From: Pisaster brevispinus
Lineage: Eukaryota; Echinodermata; Asteroidea; Forcipulatida; Asteriidae
Length of the DNA: 64,000 nt
Reading direction: 5' to 3'
Assembly (NCBI GenBank): GCA_023634235.1
Contig: JAMKCF010000011.1
Span: 5,226,001 to 5,290,000 of the forward strand
The notes under the pieces were generated by a model. That model saw only the letters and a list, made by a program, of their open reading frames with translations, was not told the DNA's origin and searched no databases. The position numbers were made by a program, and so were the translations under genes. This document shows positions 36,727-48,700 of the stretch, one piece after another (position 1 is the stretch's first letter; each line of letters starts with the position of its first letter).

Positions 36727-39700
36727 TTAGTGAGTTGAATAGTAACCTCCAGGCGGCTGGTACTCACTTTCACTAGCGACCACACCACCTTCACTTCCGT
36801 CATCTGCCGACCACGTCCAACTAGTTGATGTATTCCTCTCTCCGCTGGGGTAATCATCAACAGCGCCCTCTGTCATGGTTTTTGTTCCCTTCTTACAGTA
36901 GGCAGCCGGGCCCTGGTAGTATGCCGGGGAAGAATGAGCTATCGGTTGAAGCCCGCCCTCTGCGGGCCAGTTCTGACCTTGCAACGTTGATCCCTGGGGA
37001 CTGTTGGATCGATTGGGGTGATGAGCATCAGGGTTGAGTTGATGCTGACCTCTGAACTCTTGCTGACCCCTGAAATCTTGACCCCAAGATGATGCTGTTT
37101 GTGGGCTGTTGGCTGCCGGGCACAATGCTACCCTGGCCCACAACTGCAGAAGCTTCTCACCGACAGAGGGCTCCAATTCCTAGGATCAAGCAAAAATCAC
37201 TCCAGAAATAATGTAATTTGCCAAAATCTAAATTTAAACATCTACTTTGAACACTATAGTTGCAACATACCTTTATGACAAATTTGTTTAACATTTTACT
37301 GAAACTTTTTTTCTTCAGGAAATGCAGTTTCAATTGTGACAAGCTTTGTTCAGGCAAGAGGACTTGCAGACACAAAAAATACTTAAATTTACTCAAAATA
37401 ATGGGGCACCAAGAACCCGGTAATCAACTAAAATAAACCCGGCAATACTACGAGACTACTACTACAACTATACGGTTTGCCTGGTTCCCCAAAGTCAAGT
37501 GTTGGAGGCATTTGTGGTCATTTGTCAGCCTGGCTTGATGGCATTTTTCCATGCCTCCCGGTCATTGATAAGGTTACAGCCGATGCACTTGTTGTCGACT
37601 GGGATTCCATTGTCCATCCAGCACTTTCTTGTGAGACCACATGGGCGAATGCCTTGTGTGGTGGCCAAGAAGTTAAGAGCATCAGCCTCAAGCTCTATCG
37701 TTTCTGATCGGCAGAGTGTGGGTTCGAGTCCCGGTCATGACATTTGTGTCCTTGACAGGATACTTTACTATAGCAGGATACTTTACTATAACTTCTTTGT
37801 CCTTCAGATGGCCATAGGTCCCATGGAAGAGTAAGGGGTTATAACCTCATGGTTCACCAAGCAAGTTTTCCTCAGGCTTGCGAGCTACAGTAATTGAGTT
37901 CATTTTATGAGGCATCCATGATTTCATCACCAGAAATATGTAATAATAACCTATATTTCAAACACCTTCTTGGGTCACTTTTCATCCCTCATGCCTTGGA
38001 TATGTCCACACCAATGCAGTCTACCCCATCTGGCTTCTTCCTCAACACCAAGAACACCTAGACGTGCCCTTAGTCCATCCACTATTCTAGTGACTTACCT
38101 GTCCATCTCTGTTCATCTGTACTCTCTGGTTGAGCAAAAACCGCGTCTGGTTAAAGCTGACATTGGCTCTATGAACGGAACAGAACAAAACCCTTAACAG
38201 CGGAATTTAGTACTTCGCATGAAGGAAATCAATTTAGACAGATTACTGTGAGCATAACACCAAATGTACCTGTTTGTGTATTAAAAAGCTTACACAAAAA
38301 ATCAAAAAGAACATCCATTGAAAATTGTTGTTTCCTGCATTTTCTTTGGCACAGTAAAGAGAAAGATGCTTCTCGCATACACACACATTACTTTATTATT
38401 ATAAATACTTTATTTCTCTCCACAAAACTGTATGTGAAACACTAAAATGCACTATCGGAAAATAAACGATAGACAACACACCCTACAAATTGTTAATGTG
38501 GATGTGGAGAGGACTAGACTGAGGAGGAAAATGATGAAAATTTTCCTGTAACCAAAAGGTTCAGTCTCACAATAAAGTCTGCCATACCCACATAAATACA
38601 CTATGGAAGTCGCTGTTAGACAGCTGGATGGGTCTACCGAGACCACGGAACCTACCTTTTGATCCACTGCACACCAACTTCAGCACCATTCCTCATTGAG
38701 CCGTCTCTCCATTCCACGGTCTGTGAATACCGGATGTCGGACGTCATCTTGCTAAATCCCTGAAAGTGATTGCTGCCTTGGATGGCAAAGAACAGGAATA
38801 TAGCTTGGGACGTCTGTAGAGATATAATCAAGATTTATATAATAAAGGATTATAAATACAGTTGATTATACCACTCCTTTTAGAGCAGCCTGTTGACCGA
38901 ATTAAAATAAGTTTATACTTAGAAACTAAGCCGTTTCAACAATCTCCGTGTCTGTTCAATAAAACTGTATAAAGAGTTGCAATGTTTTTTTGTAACAGCA
39001 TTAGGTTGCGTCATTGATGAAAATCCTGGGATGGGTGAGATGCAAAATTGCGCACTATGATGTATAGAAGATATGATCTATTTCTATTTTACAGGGTTAC
39101 TACACTGTTGCACTGCACAAAATTTGTACAGTTTTTTTTAAAGATAAGCTGGTACATGTAGCATGACTTTTTCTTGATACTCACTTGGAATGCACTGCTA
39201 AGTATTTTCGCAGTACTTGGAGACACACACCACAACCCATTGTAAAATGACAGCTCGATATTAAAGGGATCGTGACACTTCATGATGAAGTATCTTACTG
39301 CATTCCCCGAGCCATCCGGTCCCTGTTGCACTTGCTGCCCTCCATAAGCCTCAACACTTCCTGCAGCCTTTATCCCGCTGCTGCCACCAGCAATCCCACT
39401 GCTGCCACCAGCAATCCCACTGCTGCCACCAGCAATCCCACCACTGTTATTGACGTATGCCTTCCCCTGCCAGGCAGGAGCTGAGGCGTTCAAGGTGGAT
39501 ACTGGCTTTGCTGCGGCAGGAGTTTTGGTTTTGTTTGGAGGAGAGGAAGAATTCCACTGTTTTTTATTGCCTGATAATGGTCCTTGGGGAAAACAACAAG
39601 AACAATAATTGAAATCTCAGCAATAAACTTATAATCATTTTCTTTTATACAAAGCAATGGCAGCCTACTTTAATATTTTACCAGAAAGTGGAAACCAATT

Positions 39701-42700
39701 AACGGGTGTACACAACATTGGTAAGATGGAAAATATAAATGGTCACAGATTTGCACATAACTTACATGTAGTTGGTATAGCGATGGTCAGGGTGGAAAAC
39801 TTCCCTTAAAATATGTTTTGCTTGAAATGATACGGTTTTTTAAAAATTAGCAAAATAAATAGTTCTGCTCTCGCGTGTGCAAAAACCAGATATTTGAAAA
39901 CAATGAAAACAGGTAAGGATTTCATTTACTATTTTTCTTGGGACTCCCATGACTGATTGAGCGTAAACCTTCACATGCTTGTCATTTCATGTATACGTTG
40001 GGTCACATAAAGTGAGGATGAGAATACTGATCTTTGACAATTACTTATGTTGTCCACTTGCATTTACACCATTTTCAAATGTTCAAACTTACTAAATTCT
40101 TGCACTCTTTCGTTGGATAAGGCACTTGCCATCCGTGCACCTTGGTTATTCTGATGAGCCTGTTGATTGAACCTATTGCCTACACTCCGTCGAGGCGGAG
40201 TGTTGTTGAAATGATCCAAAGCTGTCAAAAGAACAGTCATTGTTTAAATAAATCAAGTTTTCCTTTGTGGTTTATTACTTGATATTTATTATCAAAAAGT
40301 CGCATCCCCTTAAGGTGATCCCCTGGCTGTCGCTTCCCAGGTTGTATCGTAAACTTGGGTGTGATCCCTGGCTACCGGTACGCTAATCCGGAGGTCGTTG
40401 GTTCAAGTCCCGCTCCAGTCAATTTTTCTTTGTTCAAACCCAAATAATTTAAGTTTTGACGCACATAAACAGGAATTTAAGTAAAGTTCAAGGGAAAGCA
40501 AATCATTTAATTTGTTTATTTTTTTTTTGGAAGAGTACATTTTGAGCAACAGAGCCTGGACTTCATTGCAGGCCCATTTTGTACACAATCCATGGAAGAA
40601 AACATACAAATTACATTTCATGGAGTTTGCACTGTACGATTTTTATCAACTCTTGATATAAAGAAAGGGGGGGCAAATCTCAAGACTTGTACAGCCTTTA
40701 TTTTTTTATAAATCTTAAATTTATGTTGAAAGTACGACACAAAATGTAAAAAGTGAGTATACAGTGCTTCATGGCTCATTGACCTCAAAACGGATCATCA
40801 ACGTTTTGCCGCCACAAGATCAGTCAGCCTGAAACCATTGTCACAATGAAATAGTAAGTCCAGTTGATTTGATTACATAATTCATACTATTCTAGTACTT
40901 TCATAAATACATACAGTGCATGACACACATTGGTGTATGGATAAAAAAACAACAAATAACCGTGTTGATCTTATAAAAAGCTGTGATTGTAGTAAAAGTT
41001 AGATCTGGTAGGTGAGGACTTGTTGATGGTACAAAGCTCCCACTTATAACAGAGAGCTACTAACTTACTACTGGCAATCACGACCTACCCATGGGCTTGG
41101 GGCGTTGACCAACACCAACGGGTTGCTGTAATCCTAATGCCTGTTCCTCATTGCTAAGAACTTTTACAATGGTTCTCAAGACAGCCTGCAAAGCAATATC
41201 AAGGTGACAATGGTTATTTATTTACAGTCAGACCTATAAAAACACAAATTGTGTGCTTGGCTTTACTCGACAGATTCAGAAACACACATTACGTTTGGAA
41301 AGAAAACCCAGGGAAACAAATCTACTTAAAAGCAGGAATGAGATTTGACGAATGTGAACATTCCTGAAAATCGCTTGCGGCGTAGGCCCCCCCCCCCCCA
41401 AACTCCAATCGACAAGAATTTTCCACTTGGGGTTTAATATCAATCTTTCAAACCAAACTAGTTTCAAGTCCAAATGTTATACAGAATAATATGTACTTAC
41501 AAAACACCATCTTTTGTCTAGGTATAATGCATTTCACCATTAAGTGTAGGTTTATATATTGGTAAGTATTCTAAAAATTAACAACCCATAAAAACTTACA
41601 ACTGCAACTGTTGATAGCATAAACATTTTTAAGAAAGGATTCCCATAAAGTAATACAACTCAGAAATTTGTTCACCCCAAAACATTTGAATCTGAGAAAC
41701 GATTCATGCATGAATCTTTTTCTCAGATTTCTGTGGGTTGGTGTCCATTTCGCGAATGCTGCGGCCAGAGATGCGGTTGGTACCCGCTGTCAGCTCGCTA
41801 ACCACTGATGGATTCGTAGTAAATTACTGTGACAATTTTTTCCCCTGTACCCTCAGCAAGTAGACACTACATTTCACACTTTTATTGTATCTTTCTTTAT
41901 AACTTTGCCTATAAATCAGCATTTCGTTGACAAAAAACAATCTATGACCTTACCTTCAAGTTGTAAAAAGTCTTAATAAACTACTGACCTCGTCACCCGG
42001 TGTCCAAGGTTTGGCCGGCATGCGCATCCTCCGTAGGAATAACGTGTGCCACTTCAGTCTGAGTAACAGTGCTAGATTAGCAGCCTAAAATGAAAACGAT
42101 ATCAACTGGTCATTATTTAAAGATGCATCGCTCAATTTTCACCTAAACAATATTTAATTTTTAAAACAATTTTCTCCAATTGAATTTTGACAGATGCTGC
42201 TGTTTCAAAATGAAAAAAATACCCCAAAGGATCCTGACGATAGTTCATTTTTAATTTTCTAATAACCACAACTTATCATTGGCTATTTTTTCCATGGTTT
42301 ACAGAAAAAAACTGGCCTCCCTGGTAAACAAGAACAAATACCAACCTCTGTGTCCGCCCTCAGTAGGATCCAGTCGTCTAATTTCAGCCCCGCCCTTTGA
42401 CCTTTCTCATCGTCATCCGCATCGCTGTCGCTGTCGTCCTGGTTGGCCCCGTTGGCGATGTTGTCATCCGGCTGAAAGAGGGCATCTTGAGGAAGACGCG
42501 AGGGGCCGGTGAAGAGCGCCACCGAGAGAGGGGAAACAACCGTGGTGCAGCGGACACTTGTGTGACGGTGGAACCTGGGAGTGGGTCAATAACTTGATGT
42601 AGTTTGCTGTTCTCGAATAATTCATTCTGTCTGAATTTAGGCCTTTATATCGTGTTTTCCTAAAACAACTAAAGCAAACGGTGCTGGTTGCACGTGTACA

Positions 42701-45700
42701 TTTCTACTCAGTGTTAACCGACAGAAAAACAATTGAGCCAGGATTAAAAAAACGCTCATTTAAGCCTCTTCTAGAGGCACTTCTATGGTATAATGCGCAG
42801 GTGGTCTTTCACTCGTCCCTTCGGTATGTACCTTCACTTGCTGCACAGGCTTTGTCATGTCTTCTAACCCCTGCACTACACTTCCAAAGACCACTACTGC
42901 GAGATTTTCAAATAGCTTTTTCCCTCTGTACTGCCGCACTTTGGAACTCCCTACCCGTATCTTGTTTTCTACCATCTTGCAATCTAGTCCAGTTCAAAAG
43001 AAATGTGAACAGATACCCTCCATCTCTTCAAATTGTCTTTATTTTTCTTGTAGCCACCACCTTGTCTTGAGCGAAATAACCCCCCTTCCCGAAAAACAGA
43101 GAAAAAACCCAAACTTGCTCACCTTGTCATTTCCTCGTAGATAAGCCAATCAGTGGGTAAAGAATCGACAATGCCTTGTTGTGCCATACCCATTGATAGC
43201 TTGTTATTGGATGAATCATGTAGCACTGAGTTTGGATGGAATCGGATCTTGCTCTCTGTTCTGTATTAAAAGTGATCAAACGATAAGTTAAATGAAAAGA
43301 GAAGTAGTAGCTAGTAGCTAAAAATGTTGGAAAAACTGTAAATTTTCAATTATTGTCATGATCTCAGGCTCCGTTTTGTGAAGGGTCAAAATACATGCGA
43401 CGCTCAACTCAACGGCTGTGCAGATGCCCGCGAACTAATAGTAATAGATTGTGCATTGATTACCGGTGTATTGACTGCGCTACTCGTAAATCAGCGCCAA
43501 GCGTGAAGCTTATGTGCCATACGAATGTTTAAACACATCTCATCGTGTTTATATCACACGTTTAAACATGGCCACGTGATCTTCTCTCAACCAATCAGAA
43601 TGAATTAACTGTCTCGGGTATTTATGAATTCAGTATATCGCCGTTTTAACAAAATCCAGTTCTAAGAAGTCAAGCAGCGTATTCTTTTATTGGCTCTTCC
43701 ACTTGCCCTTCTACTCCACCCCCCCCCCACCCAAACACTTACTGAGTTGTAAGTTGTTTTCTCTCCCGGTCCACCTTGATGATGTTAGGGTACATGCCGG
43801 CACACAGGGACGCCTTCACCACTGCCCAGTTCTCAGAGTTAGTGTTCAGATCACGGATATCTCCTGGTCCCCGAGCTCGCACAAATCCAGAGGCCCTGAG
43901 CTGCCCAAGAAGCTGGGTCCTAAGGTAGAATCATAGATTGGTTTTTTGTCAATGTAATTCTGATTTATAGGCCAAACTATCAATAAAGATACAAGTCACA
44001 TGAGAAAGTTTCAGCTGAATACAGTGTCTACTTCTTGAGAAAACAGCAAAAACTGCCATAATATTTTTCATAAGAACGTCAAATTCATCCATGTTTTTTG
44101 AGGTGGTAGTGGGTACCAACCGCATCTCTGGCCGCAGTCTTCGCAAATGGACACCAACCCTCAGAAATCTGGGAAACGTTTCAAGCATGAACTGTTTCTC
44201 AGATTCAAATGCTTTTGGGTGAAAAATCATCCAAACCATGTAAAGGGAATCCTTTCTCAAAATAGTTTACACTACAAACAACTGCATTGCTTCTGACCAA
44301 GTAAGTGTTTAAGTTCATTAATTTTTAGAGTATTTACCCATGTTTGATCCTACCTTTAAGATAATAATAATAATACTACTAATAATAACAGTGAAAACTC
44401 CACAAAAGTGCTCATGGCACTAATACAAACGATAACATATACATGTACAATAATCAAAATGAAACATAGGCAAGATCGGCAAGAACAAACACGGCTGATC
44501 AAGCCACGTATTGCAATAAAGCAATTATGATTTTGTGGAGTCTTCTTGGACTGGAATTACACGAAGGCCACAGTTTGTTGCTCCTGGTCTTGGCATTGGT
44601 GCCCCTTCAAACGTTCCCAATAGACTTGAAGAATTTTCAATGGCCCTGGCCCTCTCAAAAGATGGAATTCCACGCCTGGTGCTCAAATGATACTTTCTTG
44701 ACTTTGGTTGTATTTCAGATGAAACTTTTTCTCTGAAGGATTGGTACTGGGTCCAATTTCACAGTGCTGCTAAACGTTAAGAAAATTTTTGTGCTAACTA
44801 TAGCAGAAAAATTTCACAGGTTAGCAAGAAAATTAGGCGTCCATCTTGCGCATTCATTGTAGATTTGCATTGTTAAGTCACTCATTTTCATACAGTAAGC
44901 ACCGGAAGGAAGCATGCCTTTTCATGTGCTTACGGTTAGCAGCGCTATGAAATGGAAATCGCGCAGTAAGCACAAAATCGGCTGCTAAGCAGCTCTATGA
45001 AATTGGGTCCACGTAAGAGCTTAACAACAAGTGAACTCTCATATTGAAATTAATAATTTATAAAATATTTTCAATAAATACCAAAGTCGTACTTGTCTTT
45101 CAGACTGGAAGGTTCTTACCTCATCCCTACTATCATCTCCATGGTGGCCTGAGACAAGTAGTTTCTCACACAGAATGCTCTCTCCCAACCGTCACTACGA
45201 GCTCTCTGCCACGCCTAGATACCAAGCAGGAAAAAAAAAAAAAAAAATCTCAATAATTCTCCTTCTATTATACAAATACTTGATGCACAGGAGTAAAGCA
45301 GTTTAACTTTTTACGAGGCGAAGCCGGTGAATGAAGCCATTGCTTTGACAAGGTCCCGAATGTACGCAATCCATGCATAGTTTGTGTCTCATAATTACCT
45401 GGAATGCTCTGAGTAAGGCCATGTGGTCGCTGTACGTGTTGGCAGCATACTTCTTACGGACGGCCATTGCTGCTCGCTTCTCGGAGGGATGGTTTGGCAA
45501 GACGACTGCATGAGAGACAACAGAAAAGGTTTGCAAGGCAGTACAGTGCAATGCGCACCTAACTATGCCAGAAACACTGGAGCGAGCCCCTTCTCTTAAC
45601 AATAAGTGTACTGGGTTCTTTTATGTGTTTACAAACACATGGGACCTATAGCCTTACGTCCCATCTGGAGGACGAAACAATAGTTTGTTTTGCTTAAGGA

Positions 45701-48700
45701 CACAAGTGTCAAGACGGGGACTCAGACCCCAGTGGCGTAGTCACTTCCATAATCAAGGAGATTTTCAAATTAATTTGAAAGAGTGGTCTCTTTTCAGGGA
45801 ACTTTCTGCTGAATCAGGGAGAGTTGGCAGCTCCCCATTAACAATGCATATCATATTTTTGTTGACCACTTCACAAGTCAAGTACGTCTTTAATTTGTGA
45901 GTCATTTAGACAGTCTCTACTCACATGGATCCCTGTAGGCCAGAGCACACACTATAGTAAGCACAGGGTCAAGGCACTTGAGTACAATGGAGTACAGCAT
46001 CATCTTGCCTAATCTAGGCTCTACGGGTAGATCAGCGAGGTGGTGGCCCAACTCAGTCAGATCCTCCCAGTTGTCTATTGCATCAATGGCCTGCCAAAGA
46101 AGAAGAAAAAAGAAAAAAAAAACAACGGATAAAAAATTTAACATTTTATCCGTGCATGATACTTTGCTCTTTCTTGTTAGGGCAAGGCAGTTGTTTTTTT
46201 ATTGCTAATGGGCGTCCCCTATGAAGGAAATGTAAACATTTTATCACCGTTTTCAAGAAGCAACGAATAAATAAAAAGTCACAAAATTAGGGCAAATTGG
46301 TTGCTGTACAAATTCTTGACAAACTCATTGCTGTTAACATTTTCAGCAAAGTTTCGGGACCTAACACGTACTAGTTTTGTAATTACACTAATCAACATGA
46401 CTGACAAATCAAGAATCCATACTTTATTCCCCGATGTATTTGTCCACCATACACTAAATTAACATGGGCTGAAGGAAGTTGTTCAAAAGAGGGCCCTACC
46501 AGACAAAATTTCTACACGATCTGCCGTATGTGGGCACAATACCCAGGGGGAAACGTAATCTGCTGCCTCACAGGCATCAAGTGCTTCAGCAGCTCTATGA
46601 CATTTGCCCCCGGGTGATTGTAACAAGTTTACCTTGAGAAGCTGGACTGCATTCTTGACGATGAGAATCGCTGGCGGGTCTGCCGCTTTGGAGAGGAACT
46701 CTGCGATGGTCATGTTGACAGGTGCCAGGAGCTTCGTGTGTAGACACAACTCCTAAGGAGAAATACAAAGGAAATAACAGTCTCAGCTTGGTGTTTGTTT
46801 GTGAGTGTGTGTAGGTGAGTCCCACAGTCACCTGACAGTGTGTGTGTTGAGGCAAGTGTTGAGATCCATGCACAGTGTGTGTAGGTGAGTCCTACAGTCA
46901 CCTGACAGTGTGTGGGTTGAGGCTAGTGTTGAGGTCCATGCACAGTGTGTGTAGGTGACTCCTCTAGTAACAAGAACTTTCTGCCCTATCCTGGTGATAA
47001 TGTAACACGCCAGTGTTTATCCCCACCCATTCAAACATGAGGCAGCAAAGCTTGCTACTTTCAGAGACCAACTTGCTTATTTGTTGCCAATATCGCGATA
47101 TCTTGTGTGTTTTCCCTCTTTTTCTTCAACTGACCTGCAGAGGCAGCCGGAGAATCTCTGGTGTCTGGAAGTCAGCCAGACTCTTATAACGGACTCTACT
47201 CATCAGGTGGAAACACATTCCTGGACGACAGCGGCCAGCCCTACCCACAAGAAACAATCAATACATGGTGACGAACAAAGAGAGAAAATACATACGTGTA
47301 ATGTGAATAAACCTGTTCTCATCACACTGAAATGGTTACGTTAATAAATTCAGATATGCAGCTTTGTATACTGCAATAAAACAAGGACACTGCCTTGCAC
47401 AGAAAATAGTGTTTTCAGTTTTCTATGGCACTAAAAAAAAAAAGAAAAAATAAGAAATCATGCCTTTGAAGTGCATGGTGCAGTACAATGCAAAAAAAAA
47501 AGTGTAAATGAGTAAATGTGTTCTGAATTACTAAGTACTGTGAAATAACTAACGAGAAAATTTTGACAGATTCTAAATTGTTCAAAACTGAGAATTGTGA
47601 CATATTTAAGGCTCTACTACAGATCTCTGATGCAATTAATAAGTTAAGCTCCTTTAAAGCACTATTTATGTGGTTGGTGTAATCCCCAGGATTTAGCAAA
47701 CTATTGGCAATAGGATGTTGAAATAATAAACAGAAAATCATTTGGGGTTGAACAAAGACAAAACCCATTAGGGCCTGACTTAACGTGTTAGCTCTCTACC
47801 AACTGAACTATCTAGCCCTAATGTTTGAGGTCCGAGTGCTTCCTAAATATCTTTGTTCAGTGGTCAGTTTTTCTTTGTTCATCCCCAGTCAGTTTCTCTT
47901 GTGGTTTATTAATACGCAAATAAAAAAAAGCTAACATGCAGTTGTTATATAGTGCTTTATCACACCAGATGGCATCTTAAAGCACTCAATAGTCTTACAA
48001 CAGCTATGCAGATGCTGATCTCAGTTTGAATTATGAGACCATCTTACAAGGTTTACAAGGTGGCGCAGTGCAATCTGCAGCTCACCCCCATGCCAGAAAA
48101 CACTGGGGCAAACCCTTTCTCTTTATAACAGATTTAAGGTGAAGAGTGTTCTGTGAAAAATCCTGAAATCAGGAAATATCATGTGAATCACATGGCAGGG
48201 CCCAATGTCACAGAGCTGCTCAATAAGTGTTGCTTAAAACATTTCTGCTAAGCAAAAAATAGCAGGATACCAGTTACAGGTTGGAAATGTGAAATGGTAT
48301 TTTGGCTGGTAACCTGTTTTTGCTAAGCATATTTTTGTTGTGCTTAGCTGCTTTTTGTGCTTAAAAGCAGCTCTATGAAATTGCGCCCTGGTTTAATGTA
48401 GATAAAAGGAGTCTACAACTTACCGTCCTTTTCTTTGCTTAGCGCTGGCCTTTGATATCCAGTTGCTCTTCAGCATGGACACAGAAGTCAGAGCGTCAAA
48501 AGATTTCTGTCAAAATGTACAAAATTGTCTTTACACTAACCAGTCAATATTGTTGAACATGGCAAGGAACAGAGAACCAGCAAGATGTGTGTTATATAAA
48601 CTAATTAACTCCTTGCACAGAACTTGCGCTTATAATCTTTGTAAAGTAGCGAACTGTGCTAGTTAACTTGCCCCCAGGAAGTTTTAGTTGCCCAAATTTC

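Larger units (their letters stand above)
37138..39298 (-). other. YTHDC2: YTHDC2 YTH domain (m6A reader)
   Basis: From VRYFIMK to LLQLW, over four exons. Two cage tryptophans expected to hold the methylated adenine are present: GLWCVSPS (codon 39232-39230) and VEWRDG (codon 38711-38709). [13 protein letters not shown] matches human GHFQGFSRMSSEI. The small third exon (38168-38099) lacks about five residues where the human domain has NPWNDNKK. Confidence 0.88.

Noticed and set aside
37550..37690. Open minus-strand stretch as the missing YTHDC2 YTH exon
   Set aside because: Its translation resembles a LINE C-terminus and not a YTH domain. The true exon was found at 38168-38099 from the NRDGQ motif and phase.
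42680..43070. 129-codon frame as an independent gene
   Set aside because: Its C-terminal half is a LINE ORF2 ending (LWNSLP...FKRNVNRY) and its N-terminal part is frame-shifted.
45978..46208. Plus-strand frame opposite YTHDC2 exon 46090-45925
   Set aside because: Antisense shadow of a conserved exon.
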